Positions 36,707 to 46,508 are shown, counted from the first letter of the stretch. The stretch: 61,249 nucleotides of DNA from Pedobacter aquatilis (GCF_030409415.1 NZ_JAUFPW010000001.1:1-61249); one strand, 5' to 3'. Program-made: numbers and translations. Notes: generated from the letters alone by a model not told the origin.

Positions 36707-37783
36707 TTAAGACGTTATTTCTAAAACTTTAGTCCTGTTATCTATAATATCATTAAAAATTGGTTCGCTTTCTGTGTATTTATTTAAAAGGAAGATTTGA
36801 TTTTCTGCTCTGTTTAGATTATGCCTTGGATTAGTAATTTTATAATAAACATCTCCAGATAAAAAATCGGTTAAGAAACGAATGGCTTGCATAAAAATCA
36901 TGAACTTACCACTGTAAATAAAAAGTTGCTTTTCTGATGTATTTAAAATTTTATCCATTTCTTCCATGTAGCCTTTATAAATAGCGGCAAACATTTCAGG
37001 TCTGATTTTAATATTATCGAAATCTAACTCTTCTTCATTTGATGGAGAAAGGTAAGTTCGCATCATATCGCCCACATCGCTAATAAAAAAACCTGGCATA
37101 ACCGTATCTAAATCTATAACACAAATACCACGTCCGTTATCTTTATCTAAGAGTACGTTGCTAATTTTAGTATCATGATGAATTACCCTTACCGTTAATT
37201 CTTGATTTTCTGTAACCCGATTGAAGATATTTACGATGTAGAAATGCCTATCTATCTCTTTTATTGCCCATTCAGCAGCATCTAACCTTTGTTTGCTAGC
37301 TATAGATAACGCATGTTGATATTGAGTTACCCTGAAAGGCAGATTATGAAAATCCTGAATAGAAATTTTTAGTTTTTCGGGATTGAATGCTTCTAGCATA
37401 CGCGTAAACTTACCGAATTGTTTTGCCGCATGATAAGCCTGATCTGCATGTTGAACCTCATCAATAGTTATTGAGTTGGCTACGTATGGAAAAAGCCTGT
37501 AAGCATTTCCGTTAAACTCTAAAACAGAATCGCCATTATTAGTTTGCACGGGGCCGACAAAAAAATACTTTGGAGCTACCCTATCCAGATAATGCTTAAT
37601 CATCAGAATATTATCCGATATATCCTTTGGTGTAGAAAACACATGGGTATTTATCTTTTGAAGAATATAATCTCCAGCAGGAGATGAAATTTTCCATGTA
37701 TTATTAATCAAACCGCTCCCGAAAGGTTTGTAACTGGCATCTGTTTCATCCAATCCAAACCTTTCCAATACTTCTTCAATCAT
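36707..37783 (-). CDS. Phosphotransferase, NahK-like N-acetylhexosamine 1-kinase
   Basis: A 358-residue aminoglycoside-phosphotransferase-fold protein. An N-terminal ATP-binding lobe (FGSGLINNTW, YILQKIN) is followed by the catalytic loop HHDTKISNVLLD (Asp204) and metal site VIDLDTVMPG (Asp224, Asp226); the last block is the hallmark of N-acetylhexosamine 1-kinases such as bifidobacterial NahK. It would phosphorylate GalNAc or GlcNAc at C1 with ATP in the cytoplasm. Its place after a GH109 GalNAc-releasing enzyme supports this. The APH fold alone is broad, so the substrate is an inference. Confidence 0.8.
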   Translation of the reverse strand: MIEEVLERFGLDETDASYKPFGSGLINNTWKISSPAGDYILQKINTHVFSTPKDISDNILMIKHYLDRVAPKYFFVGPVQTNNGDSVLEFNGNAYRLFPYVANSITIDEVQHADQAYHAAKQFGKFTRMLEAFNPEKLKISIQDFHNLPFRVTQYQHALSIASKQRLDAAEWAIKEIDRHFYIVNIFNRVTENQELTVRVIHHDTKISNVLLDKDNGRGICVIDLDTVMPGFFISDVGDMMRTYLSPSNEEELDFDNIKIRPEMFAAIYKGYMEEMDKILNTSEKQLFIYSGKFMIFMQAIRFLTDFLSGDVYYKITNPRHNLNRAENQIFLLNKYTESEPIFNDIIDNRTKVLEITS

Positions 37784-37906
37784 ATAACTTACTAAATCTA
37801 CTCATTAATTTATTTGTTGTTTATGTGTTTAGCATTGCCGTTATGAATGAAAAACTCAAGTTCATAACGGCAATATAAAATGCCAGACTAATTATACAAC
37901 ATTTTA

Positions 37907-39259
37907 CTAAAAGCCACTATCATCTAATGCAAATGTATTTTTTCGCTCCTTCCATTTACCTTTAGTAAAATCAGGGAATTTTTGTGGCATATTTCCTTCT
38001 TTTAAAGATTTAGTAGAAAGCGGTACAATTACACTCATGGTAACTGAATCGTAAACATCAATCGGTGTTTGTTTTTTCTGTTTTACTGCCTGAATAAATC
38101 CATTAAAAACAAACCAATCCATACCACCATGCCCTGCACCAACGGCTTCCTTTTCGTATTTTTTCCAAAGTGGATGATCGTATTTTTCAAACCATTCTTT
38201 AACTGGCTCCCATTTATCATTGCCCTTGGAATTTTTTTCGATATAGATTGATTTGTTTACATCCATCCAAATTCCATCCGTTCCCTGAACCCTAAATCCG
38301 ATAGAATATGGGCGTGGCAAATGCGTATCATGACTTAATAAAACAGTTTCACCGTTTGCGCAATTTAATAGCGTTGTGGTTACATCACCATTTTTATAAT
38401 TTATTTTTGCGTTTGGATGACCTGGCGACATATCTTCAACGTAAGCGGCTAAACCTCTGGCTTTTGAACTAAACGAGACCAGATTTGTAAAGCGATTACC
38501 TCTGTTTATATCCACATACTGCATAATCGGACCAACACCATGCGTTGGGTACAGATCTCCATCTTGGTCTATATTGAATTGCGTTCTCCATTGTGCTTCA
38601 CTCAATGCTTTCGGACCATATTCAACACCATTACCGTAATAAGATTTTCCATCGTTAAAAAGTACATTTCTTAAGTTATGCTGATAACCGCCTTCTAAGT
38701 GAATCAGTTCGCCAAAAACGCCTTGCCTAACCATATTCAAAGCTGCCATAACATCTCTGCGGTAGCAAACATTTTCTAAAGTCATATATGGCATACCTGT
38801 TTTTTCAGAGGTATTTACAATATCCCAATGATCTTGAACAGTTAAGCCTGCAATAACCTCGCAGCCCACATATTTACCTGATTTCATTGCATCAATGGCT
38901 TGGTCTTTATGAAACTGCCAAGGTGTTGCAATAATTACTGCATCGATATCCTTTCTATCTAAAAGTTTTTTGTAAGCATCAGCCCCGCCTGTATATTCTG
39001 TGGCAGCAGGCCTGCCTTTTTTAGCAATAAAAGCACGGCAAATTTTAAGTGAGCTTTCCTGTGTATCGCAAATGGCTACAATTTCCACATCATCTCTTAA
39101 TGTACCTTCAGAAATATGACTCATACCTCTTGCACCTACACCAATGTAACCAAGTCTAACCTTGGTATTGTCAGATTTTGCAAAAAGTGTTCCGCCAGGT
39201 AAAATTGTAATTCCTGCTGCAGTAATTGTACTGTTTTTAATAAACGCTCTACGTTCCAT
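37907..39259 (-). CDS. GH109 alpha-N-acetylgalactosaminidase
   Basis: A 450-residue Gfo/Idh/MocA-fold enzyme of glycoside hydrolase family 109, which removes terminal alpha-GalNAc using tightly bound NAD+ in an elimination/redox mechanism. An N-terminal twin-arginine signal (ERRAFIKNS, hydrophobic to ~28) fits Tat export with bound cofactor. Rossmann motif: RLGYIGVGARGM. Family blocks: VIIATPWQFHKDQAIDAMKS, ENVCYRRDVMAALNMVRQ, GDLYPTHGVGPIMQYV and GAGHGGMDWFV. Known GH109 members share these closely. It lies between the sugar kinase and the discoidin lipoprotein in the operon, consistent with periplasmic GalNAc release. Confidence 0.9.
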   Translation of the reverse strand: MERRAFIKNSTITAAGITILPGGTLFAKSDNTKVRLGYIGVGARGMSHISEGTLRDDVEIVAICDTQESSLKICRAFIAKKGRPAATEYTGGADAYKKLLDRKDIDAVIIATPWQFHKDQAIDAMKSGKYVGCEVIAGLTVQDHWDIVNTSEKTGMPYMTLENVCYRRDVMAALNMVRQGVFGELIHLEGGYQHNLRNVLFNDGKSYYGNGVEYGPKALSEAQWRTQFNIDQDGDLYPTHGVGPIMQYVDINRGNRFTNLVSFSSKARGLAAYVEDMSPGHPNAKINYKNGDVTTTLLNCANGETVLLSHDTHLPRPYSIGFRVQGTDGIWMDVNKSIYIEKNSKGNDKWEPVKEWFEKYDHPLWKKYEKEAVGAGHGGMDWFVFNGFIQAVKQKKQTPIDVYDSVTMSVIVPLSTKSLKEGNMPQKFPDFTKGKWKERKNTFALDDSGF

Positions 39260-39284
39260 TATTCTTTTATTTTATAGGTGATTA

Positions 39285-39833
39285 TTATTTTACTGTAAAC
39301 ACATCAATTTCCGCTAAAAAAGTATGTTTAGTGGTTCCTGTCTGACTTTCAGTAGCAGTTAATTTAATATAACGGTAAGCATTAGCCGAGGATACCGGGA
39401 AAGTTTGCGGATCGTTAGTGATTGCAAAATTGAACGTTCCAAGGCTGGTAAAAGTTGTTCCATTTGTACTGCCTTCTAAATTAAACTTTTTCATTCCCGA
39501 TCTGTTTGGTGTTGCCGCCTGCCTGTTGGTAACCACTACAGCAACTAATTTACTTTCTTTTTTCATATCTAAAAGTACCCAATGCGGATAATCTGGATTC
39601 GTTACCGTGTAATCAGTATGCCAATAGGTTGCAATATTATTATCAAGCAAGGCTGATGCTTTACCTGTATTTTCATAACCATCTGGGGTTTCGCTATCTG
39701 CGGTTGCTGTCCAGGTTGTTTTATCAGCTTTGATGGCTGTAGATTTATCTTCAAACAAAATGCTTTCTGCCTTATCGCAGGATGCAGTTAGCAAAGCGAT
39801 GCCTATTAAAAGGCTTAATACAATCTTTTTCAT
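39285..39833 (-). CDS. Discoidin (F5/8 type C) domain lipoprotein
   Basis: A 182-residue lipoprotein (lipobox LLTASC, ~20). After a short linker it consists of one F5/8 type C/CBM32-like beta-sandwich: GKASALLDNNIATYWHTDY, HWVLLDMKKESKLVAVVVTN and RYIKLTATES. Such domains commonly bind galactose or GalNAc, fitting the locus. The frame is open to 39887 but the ATG at 39833 directly precedes a normal signal. It is a surface glycan-binding protein by inference; it has no catalytic domain. Confidence 0.82.
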   Translation of the reverse strand: MKKIVLSLLIGIALLTASCDKAESILFEDKSTAIKADKTTWTATADSETPDGYENTGKASALLDNNIATYWHTDYTVTNPDYPHWVLLDMKKESKLVAVVVTNRQAATPNRSGMKKFNLEGSTNGTTFTSLGTFNFAITNDPQTFPVSSANAYRYIKLTATESQTGTTKHTFLAEIDVFTVK

Positions 39834-39840
39834 CTTGATA

Positions 39841-41157
39841 TTATTTTTTAGGAAGGTTATTAAAATTAATTTCTGGCTTGATGCCATTTGTTGTTCTGGT
39901 AAAGTTTTGGTTTACTGGAATGTATTGATCAAAGAAGCCACCGTTTTTTAAGTAAAATGTTCCATTATCAATACCACCTGCATAATCCATTCTTTGCTTG
40001 TTGGTAACAGTAGCATCACCCGTTAGCTTAGCTGCTTTAAGTTCAATCCAAACGCCATCATTAGTACAAATCCATTGATTATTGGTTAACATTTTTCTAC
40101 CCATGTATCCGTTATAATCATAGAAATTCTCTAAAAACGAATGTAAACCAGTTAAATAGGTGTCGGTCAATGGTCTTTTCCATGTACACATAAAACGCCA
40201 GCTATTGGCTTCCGGCTCGAAAAACCAAGCTGAATAAAGCGTATTTCCGGCACCATCAGGCTTTGCCTGAGTCAAAAATTTATAGGTTACCCCGGCTTTC
40301 CAGTTGTAAACAACATAGCTTTGGCCGCCTGTACCTTCGCCGCCAAAGCGTTGTACAGTTACACCTTGGCCTTGAGATGTCGCTTCAGTAATTCCGGTAC
40401 TTGGGTCCCAAACCGAGAATAATACCCATCTATCGTTAGCTCTGCTTTGAATTCCAAAATAGCCTTGTCCAAAACCATTTGCCATGAAATAAGAACCTGG
40501 CGAATCTTCGCCAACAGGAACAGTTAGTTCATTGTAGAACCATTCGGCATTTGTTGACGCCGGCAAAGTATAACCCAGGTGAACAGATGGGCCTCTACGC
40601 GACCAGTAGTAATTTTCGGGATCATTAGCGAAAATTAAATTTGCAGCAGTTGTACCGCCAACAACTAAGTCTGAAATCTCTGCAAAACTACTTCCGGTTT
40701 TTGATATGCCCTGAATTTCTACTTTTACATAACCTTCTTTGGCTACATTAATTTTTCCAACGTAAACATTTTTAAGCTCGCTGTTTGATGCCGTCACTTT
40801 ATTCGTTACGCCGTTTGCAGTTACGTTAAATTGACTGGTTCCACCTGCAACTTTAAGTTTCAGGCCTAATTTTAATTCTCCGGCTTGTTGAACTCTAAAA
40901 TAAACCACGCTAATGGTTTTATCACTTGTCCAGCCTGTTAAACCAGTTTTTTCAATTGTTTCTGCTGCGGCTTTGGTTTGAATAAATGCATTTCCTCCAA
41001 ATGGAACTAAAATACCATCGATAGTTTCAGGTACAGTTTCTGTTTTTGGCTTTTCAATAATATCTTTTTTCTTACAAGCCAATACAGTTAGTGTACAGAA
41101 AAGTAACATCAATGGTCCATAAATCCTCAGCATTTTATTAAAATTTAACTTTTTCAT
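39841..41157 (-). CDS. DUF5077/DUF3472 domain lipoprotein
   Basis: A 438-residue lipoprotein (lipobox TVLAC, ~28). Residues ~45-170 form a DUF5077-like beta-domain with GGNAFIQTKAAAETIEKTGL; 175-430 match DUF3472 (SVHLGYTLPASTNAEWFYNE, GYFGIQSRANDRWVLFSVWD, FMCTWKRPLTDTYLTGLHSF). No enzymatic function is established; such proteins recur in polysaccharide-utilisation loci and may bind or cleave glycan. It is 10 bp downstream of the second SusD gene and 7 bp upstream of the discoidin gene. Confidence 0.78.
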   Translation of the reverse strand: MKKLNFNKMLRIYGPLMLLFCTLTVLACKKKDIIEKPKTETVPETIDGILVPFGGNAFIQTKAAAETIEKTGLTGWTSDKTISVVYFRVQQAGELKLGLKLKVAGGTSQFNVTANGVTNKVTASNSELKNVYVGKINVAKEGYVKVEIQGISKTGSSFAEISDLVVGGTTAANLIFANDPENYYWSRRGPSVHLGYTLPASTNAEWFYNELTVPVGEDSPGSYFMANGFGQGYFGIQSRANDRWVLFSVWDPSTGITEATSQGQGVTVQRFGGEGTGGQSYVVYNWKAGVTYKFLTQAKPDGAGNTLYSAWFFEPEANSWRFMCTWKRPLTDTYLTGLHSFLENFYDYNGYMGRKMLTNNQWICTNDGVWIELKAAKLTGDATVTNKQRMDYAGGIDNGTFYLKNGGFFDQYIPVNQNFTRTTNGIKPEINFNNLPKK

Positions 41158-41167
41158 AAAAAAGAGG

Positions 41168-42658
41168 TTAAGGATTTTGAGTTAATGCAGGATTTTTATT
41201 TATCTCCGTTAGCGGAATAAATGATACAACGCGATTATCAAAAGCGGTAACCGTTTGATTAACATTACCATTTACTGCTTGTGTACCAGGATAATTCCTA
41301 ACCATCGGACGTCCGTTTCTAAATAAATCGTAAGCACGTTGACCTTCGAAAGCATGTTCCAGCCATCTTTCTTCTAATACTACATCAAGAATACTTTTAG
41401 CGGAAGCTGCAACCGAAGCGATTGTGTGTGTAGTAATGCCCGCTCTTGTACGGATAATATTTACATCATCAAGTGCAAGTTGTGCATTGCCCAATTTAGC
41501 ATTAGCCTCAGCACGGTTTAAATACATTTCTGCTAACCTTAAATAAACTGGCGAACTTAAATTAACAATACCCTCTTGTAAATTATACTTATTAATATAG
41601 TGCATTGGCGTGTTAGGAGTAACCTTAGTATTATTTTGCACCACACCATTTACTCTATAGCTAGAGATAAAGCTTAGTCTTCTATCAGCAGGGTTAAGCG
41701 ATAAGAAATCATAGTACTTTTTAGATGCATATATTTCGCCCCAACCGCTGAATGCCTGGTTTTGTGCTACACCATTTGCATCGCCACTGTAATACATCGA
41801 ACCGATTGCAGAATAACCTCTATCCTCTGTTTTAATGTGCCTGGTACAGAAAATGGTTTCCTTGTTGCCTTCCGGCGCAGCCCTGAAATACGTTTGATAT
41901 TCTGAACCTTGCAACAGCGCATAACGACCAGAATTGATAACCAAATTTGCGTAATCGATAGCTTTTTGGTTATTTTCCTGATAAAGATAAACTCTTGATA
42001 ATAATGCATAAGCCACTTCTTTAGATGCAAAAGGATTAGTTTTGGCAACAGACATTAAACTTGCAGCCTTAATTAAATCTGCAATTACAAATTCGTAAAC
42101 AGCCGAAACTTTGCTGCGAGGTAAGGTTAACTTTTGTTCTTCAGTTAAACCCTCTTTTAAAATTGGAATACCCGCATTATCTCCTGCATTCTGACTAAAA
42201 GGTCGGCCAAAAACCCGAACCAAATTGAAATGCATCATGGCTCTTATGTAAAGATTTTCTCCCTTTAATTGCCTAAGATCTGCAGTGGCATTATCGTCTA
42301 TTTTTTCGATAATTTTATTTGCGGCACCTGCAGCTTTGTAAGATTGACTCCAAAATAATGAGGCATGCGAAGAGTTGATTAGGTGCGTGTATTTATACAA
42401 ATTGGAAAGGTCATCTGATGAATTTTGTCCTTGAGCAATTTCATCAGAAGGATATTCTGTTAAAAAATGACCGCTTCTAACATAGTTTAAATCTTTAAAC
42501 AATGCATAAGTACCAATGGTTGCGGTTTCAATATCTCCTGCGTTAGTTAGGGCGGAGTTTTCGTCGATTTGTGTTGATGGAAAATATTCTTTTCTGCAAG
42601 ATGAAGTGCCTAAAACCGTAGTTAAAATGGCTGCGAAAATTATCGTATTCTTTTTCAT
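41168..42658 (-). CDS. SusD/RagB family lipoprotein (pair 2)
   Basis: A 496-residue SusD homologue. Lipobox LGTSSC (~21), RAMMHFNLVRVFGRPFSQN, a C-terminal LRLAEMYLNRAEANAKLGNA block and EERWLEHAFEGQRAYDLFRN. It lies 19 bp downstream of its SusC partner and is the glycan-capturing lid of that transporter. It shares little obvious sequence with the first SusD, so the two pairs probably recognise different ligands. Confidence 0.93.
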   Translation of the reverse strand: MKKNTIIFAAILTTVLGTSSCRKEYFPSTQIDENSALTNAGDIETATIGTYALFKDLNYVRSGHFLTEYPSDEIAQGQNSSDDLSNLYKYTHLINSSHASLFWSQSYKAAGAANKIIEKIDDNATADLRQLKGENLYIRAMMHFNLVRVFGRPFSQNAGDNAGIPILKEGLTEEQKLTLPRSKVSAVYEFVIADLIKAASLMSVAKTNPFASKEVAYALLSRVYLYQENNQKAIDYANLVINSGRYALLQGSEYQTYFRAAPEGNKETIFCTRHIKTEDRGYSAIGSMYYSGDANGVAQNQAFSGWGEIYASKKYYDFLSLNPADRRLSFISSYRVNGVVQNNTKVTPNTPMHYINKYNLQEGIVNLSSPVYLRLAEMYLNRAEANAKLGNAQLALDDVNIIRTRAGITTHTIASVAASAKSILDVVLEERWLEHAFEGQRAYDLFRNGRPMVRNYPGTQAVNGNVNQTVTAFDNRVVSFIPLTEINKNPALTQNP

Positions 42659-42677
42659 GATTTTAACGATTTAAGAA

Positions 42678-45590
42678 TTAGAATGAAACATTTAAGCCAA
42701 ACATAAATTTGCGGCTTGTTGGGTATTTGATACTTGAATCTCCTGATGCAAGATCAACTTCGGGGTCAGTACCAGAAAATTTAGTAAGCGTCCACAAGTT
42801 ATCTCCACTTACAAAAATTCTTGCAGATTGAAATTTGATTTTTTTCATTAATGCATCTGGCAAGTTGTAGCCTAACGTAGCGTTACGAAGTCGTAAATAA
42901 CTTCCATCTTCCAAATATCTTGTTGAAGTTTGGTTTGAAGCATCAGAACGACCGAACACTGGTTTTGGGTGTGTTGCAATGTCACCAGGTTTTTCCCATC
43001 TAGACCATCCTTTTGCCAAATTCATTTGGTTATAACTTTCGTATAAACCATCATTATCAAAATAAAAACGACTTGTGTTATAAACATAGTTACCCTGAAC
43101 AAAATTAAAGAATGTACTTAACGTGAAATTTTTGTAAGCAAAGGTGTTGGTTAAACCGCCTGTAAATTTAGGTGCAGCAGTTTTACCGGTATAAACTCTT
43201 GATGCAAGGTTATACGTATTTGTATAAAGCACGTAACTGTTTCCATCTGCATCAGATATTGCATTTTGCCACAAAGGTCTTCCATCAGCTGGATTTACAC
43301 CAGCCCAAACCGGCATAAACCATTCATCCATATTATGCCCAACACCGATTGGCTGTGTTGCACCAGCATAAACTTCAGAACGACCTTGATTTACTTCCAA
43401 AACCTTATTTCTATTCATTGCAATATTGAAATTGGTTTCCCAGGTAAAGTCTTTTCCTACAATATTTTTTGAATTGATGGATAGCTCCAAACCTCTGTTT
43501 CTAATTACACCAACATTTTCGTAAACGCCGCTGTAGCCTGTTGTAGCTGGTAATTCTCTAAAGAAAAGTAACGAAGAATTCTTTTTCTGATAAGCATCAA
43601 TACTGATATCAATTCTCTTAAATAAACCAATTTCTAATCCAATATTTGCAGATTTTGATTTCTCCCAGGTTAAATTTGGATTTGCCATCTGACTTGGTGC
43701 AGCACCAGGCAAACCTGCGTAACTTGCACCAGAATTAATGTTATACAAACCCATTGATGCATAATATCCAATTCCATCTGCATTACCAGTTGTACCATAA
43801 CTACCTCTAAGTTTTAAAAAGCTTATTGGCTTAATGTTTTCCATAAACTTTTCATTAGATATAATCCATGAAGCACCTAACTGGTAAAATGTTGCATCTG
43901 GGTTATTGCTACCAAAACGTGATGAATATTCGTTAACTACTGATGCAACTGCAAAGTATTTATCAGCAAGGCTATAATCTAGCTGACCTAAATATTTAAT
44001 AAATTGATAATTATCATAGCCGCCAGATGGATTGCTGATGATATCAGTTGCGGTACTAAAAGCATCTCTTCCGGCCGGAAGCCCTTTAGCATTTGCACTA
44101 TTTGAATCAGAATAACCCTTTTCAATCTCGCCAACCGCCAATGCACTAATGTTGTGCTTACCAAAGTTTACGTTATATCTTATTCTGTTTGATGATAAAA
44201 GCGTAGAAGAAAATGAATTACTTACATAAGCACTTCCATTATTTACAGCACCATCTTTAGTCCGTTTATCATAATATGAATTACTACGTAGATTAAAAAT
44301 GTTAGCTCTGTTATAAGTAGAGATTGTTAAATTATCCAACAAAGTATAATCTAAATTCAAATCGGCGGTAGTTCTATAACTTCTTGCTTTTGAATAATTG
44401 TATTGCAAGGAGTGCAGAAAATTAGATCTATCTCTACCATACCAAGTTCCATATCTTGAATCTACAGGTGTTCCATCAGCATTGTAAGCTGCATCATAAG
44501 GTAAATTTAAATAAGATTGATAAACCGAACCTGCAGAATTGTAATTATCATTAATGTACAATCCATTTAAAAGTGCAGTAAGTTTAAGGCGTTTTGTTAA
44601 TTGTGAAATAATGTTTGCCCTTAAACTATATTGTGTTTTATCGTTATAAATTTGGGTTCCCTCTTCTTTATAATAATTACCGGATAAGTAAAACTGAGTT
44701 TTTTCTGAACCACCACTTGCCGTTAATGTGTGGTTATTAATCATTCCTGTTCTGAAACCTAAATCCCACCAATCGGTATCATTATTTAAAACACCAGCTG
44801 CAGGCGTAAAAAATGTGCTTTGATAATTAAAAAGTTCCTGGGCATTCATCAGGCTAAAATTGCCCATGGTTGGATTAGCAAAACCAACAACAGAACTTAA
44901 ATTAAATTTAGTTTCGCCATTTTTACCTTTTTTTGTTGTTACGATAATAACACCATTTGCGGCTCTTGAGCCATACAAACCCGTTGCAGCTGCATCGCGT
45001 AATACGGTAATCGTTTCAACATCAGCAGGGTTATAAGAACCGCCAATATTTCCATCAACTACATATAACGGACCAGTACTGGCATTTATCGTTCCTGCAC
45101 CTCTAATTACAATGCTCGCACCTGATGTAGGATCGCCTGAAGCAGTTGATGCGACAACGCCTGGAACTTTACCTTGAATTAACGTTGCTAAGTTTACAGA
45201 TGTTACATCATTTAGCTTTTCTCCGGAAACAACTGATACCGCACTGCTGAGTTCTGATTTCTTCTTAGCCGAATAACCAACAACAGTTACGGCATCTAAA
45301 TCTGTTGTGCTTTCTACAAGAGAAACATTTAACGTATTAGTGGTAACTTTTATGCTTTGTGTGGTATAACCTATGCCCCTGAAAATTAAAGTCGAATTTC
45401 TGGAAGCGGTGATTTTATAAATTCCATCACCATTGGTTTGTACATTAAGATTTTTGCCCTGCTCATTAACATTAATGTTAGGAATTGGGTCGCCCTTTGA
45501 ATCTTTGACTGTGCCAGTAATAGTTAATTCCTGTGCATATATACTAAGTACTGAGCTTAGTAGCGCAAAAAGTAGGAGTAATTTTTTCAT
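42678..45590 (-). CDS. SusC/RagA TonB-dependent transporter (pair 2)
   Basis: A 970-residue outer-membrane receptor: signal peptide ending IYAQ (~19), carboxypeptidase-regulatory-like domain (~22-100), plug beginning LDAVTVVGYSAKKKSELSSA with IVIRGAGTINASTGPLYVVD, and a barrel ending SRKFMFGLNVSF. No STN domain. It is first in the operon with SusD 2, DUF3472, discoidin, GH109 and NahK-like genes. Upstream palindromes GCAAACGTTTGA and a leader hairpin are candidate control points. Confidence 0.94.
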   Translation of the reverse strand: MKKLLLLFALLSSVLSIYAQELTITGTVKDSKGDPIPNINVNEQGKNLNVQTNGDGIYKITASRNSTLIFRGIGYTTQSIKVTTNTLNVSLVESTTDLDAVTVVGYSAKKKSELSSAVSVVSGEKLNDVTSVNLATLIQGKVPGVVASTASGDPTSGASIVIRGAGTINASTGPLYVVDGNIGGSYNPADVETITVLRDAAATGLYGSRAANGVIIVTTKKGKNGETKFNLSSVVGFANPTMGNFSLMNAQELFNYQSTFFTPAAGVLNNDTDWWDLGFRTGMINNHTLTASGGSEKTQFYLSGNYYKEEGTQIYNDKTQYSLRANIISQLTKRLKLTALLNGLYINDNYNSAGSVYQSYLNLPYDAAYNADGTPVDSRYGTWYGRDRSNFLHSLQYNYSKARSYRTTADLNLDYTLLDNLTISTYNRANIFNLRSNSYYDKRTKDGAVNNGSAYVSNSFSSTLLSSNRIRYNVNFGKHNISALAVGEIEKGYSDSNSANAKGLPAGRDAFSTATDIISNPSGGYDNYQFIKYLGQLDYSLADKYFAVASVVNEYSSRFGSNNPDATFYQLGASWIISNEKFMENIKPISFLKLRGSYGTTGNADGIGYYASMGLYNINSGASYAGLPGAAPSQMANPNLTWEKSKSANIGLEIGLFKRIDISIDAYQKKNSSLLFFRELPATTGYSGVYENVGVIRNRGLELSINSKNIVGKDFTWETNFNIAMNRNKVLEVNQGRSEVYAGATQPIGVGHNMDEWFMPVWAGVNPADGRPLWQNAISDADGNSYVLYTNTYNLASRVYTGKTAAPKFTGGLTNTFAYKNFTLSTFFNFVQGNYVYNTSRFYFDNDGLYESYNQMNLAKGWSRWEKPGDIATHPKPVFGRSDASNQTSTRYLEDGSYLRLRNATLGYNLPDALMKKIKFQSARIFVSGDNLWTLTKFSGTDPEVDLASGDSSIKYPTSRKFMFGLNVSF

Positions 45591-45618
45591 TTTTTTAAGC
45601 TTGGTTAGTTAGTTTTTT

Positions 45619-45640
45619 GCATCAACTTGGTATTTGATGC
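45619..45640 (-). promoter_or_regulatory. Leader hairpin of susC pair 2
   Basis: GCATCAA and TTGATGC form a perfect 7-bp stem with an 8-nt loop, about 30-50 nt before the susC ATG and so within its leader mRNA. Confidence 0.4.
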
Positions 45641-45785
45641 TTAGTAATTTTTGGGAATTGCCTTTAACTTTCACTCCCTTATCGGATAAAATTTATTCAT
45701 AATAGAAGTTTTGTTTGTGTGGTTAGCCTTAACTGTTTTGACCAAGGTAAGAGGAAGAAAGTAATGTTGAATATGAAAACTAAAC

Positions 45786-45797
45786 GCAAACGTTTGA
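45786..45797. promoter_or_regulatory. Palindromic LacI-type operator, copy 1
   Basis: GCAAACGTTTGA contains the perfect palindrome CAAACGTTTG with central CG, typical of LacI/GalR family operators. It is upstream of the susC gene of pair 2 and identical over 12 bases to a second copy at 45967. No LacI-type gene is in the window. Confidence 0.5.
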
Positions 45798-45966
45798 TAA
45801 GATTATTGCGTAAAGCCCTATTAACACAGCTATTTTAAAAGGCCTGTAATTGTCTGCCTATTGTAAAAAGTGGAATAACTAAATATTATGTATGGAATAC
45901 ATATAAGTTTTTAGGAATGGTTAGAAAATTACTGAGGTGAAGTAACCGCATTAAAATTAATGCTGC

Positions 45967-45978
45967 GCAAACGTTTGA
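45967..45978. promoter_or_regulatory. Palindromic LacI-type operator, copy 2
   Basis: Second GCAAACGTTTGA, 181 bp from the first. Two distant identical operators allow looping or control of both the susC operon and the divergent genes. Confidence 0.5.
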
Positions 45979-46172
45979 GAAAACTTGCATGAATGTATGC
46001 AAAAGGCAAAAATAAGGGCACAAATGTGTATTCATGTTCTATTAAACACGAATAATTTCATCAAAAGCATTATTTCAGGGCAAGCAATATTTCAATAAAA
46101 TATTGCAAATTAAGGTTGATAGAGCAGCCAAATATCTTTAATTATATTGAGAAATTATTATTGAAGAATTAT

Positions 46173-46331
46173 CTATTCTTCTGAATCCTGCTCAATATTT
46201 TCCAATAAAAAGCGTAGAAATAATTCACGATTATGTTGTGTTTCCAATGAGTTATCTGTTATAACTACAGAATTTGAGCTTTGAATCTTTGTTGAGTGGT
46301 TATCTGAATTTGAAGTTTGTAAAGTTGCCAT
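46173..46331 (-). CDS. Small hypothetical protein, 52 residues
   Basis: ATG at 46329-46331 and TAG at 46173-46175. The protein begins MATLQTSNSDNHSTK and ends FLRFLLENIEQDSEE: a serine/threonine/asparagine-rich start followed by an amphipathic, acidic-ended helix. Hydrophilic, no membrane span. It lies on the strand of the susC operon but far upstream. I cannot assign a function; composition looks protein-like rather than random. Confidence 0.45.
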   Translation of the reverse strand: MATLQTSNSDNHSTKIQSSNSVVITDNSLETQHNRELFLRFLLENIEQDSEE

Positions 46332-46508
46332 AGTTTTGCCAATTGTTTTAATACATTAACTTATCAAACCTCTAAATGTTTAAGATTATTTTATTTTCTT
46401 GGTAACAATCCTGGTAGAAACGAATTGAAAATTTATTAATAAATAAAAACCAAATAGTTGTAGAGTTCGTAAGTAAGTACCAGAAACGAGTTTCAGGCAA
46501 AGCTTACA

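Larger units (their letters stand above)
45591..46172. other. Regulatory intergenic region upstream of susC pair 2
   Basis: A 580-bp region without a gene. It holds a leader hairpin (45619-45640) and two identical 12-bp palindromic operators (45786, 45967). A near-match to a -7 element (TACCTTGG on the minus strand, ~45740) lies between the start codon and the first operator. Confidence 0.5.
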
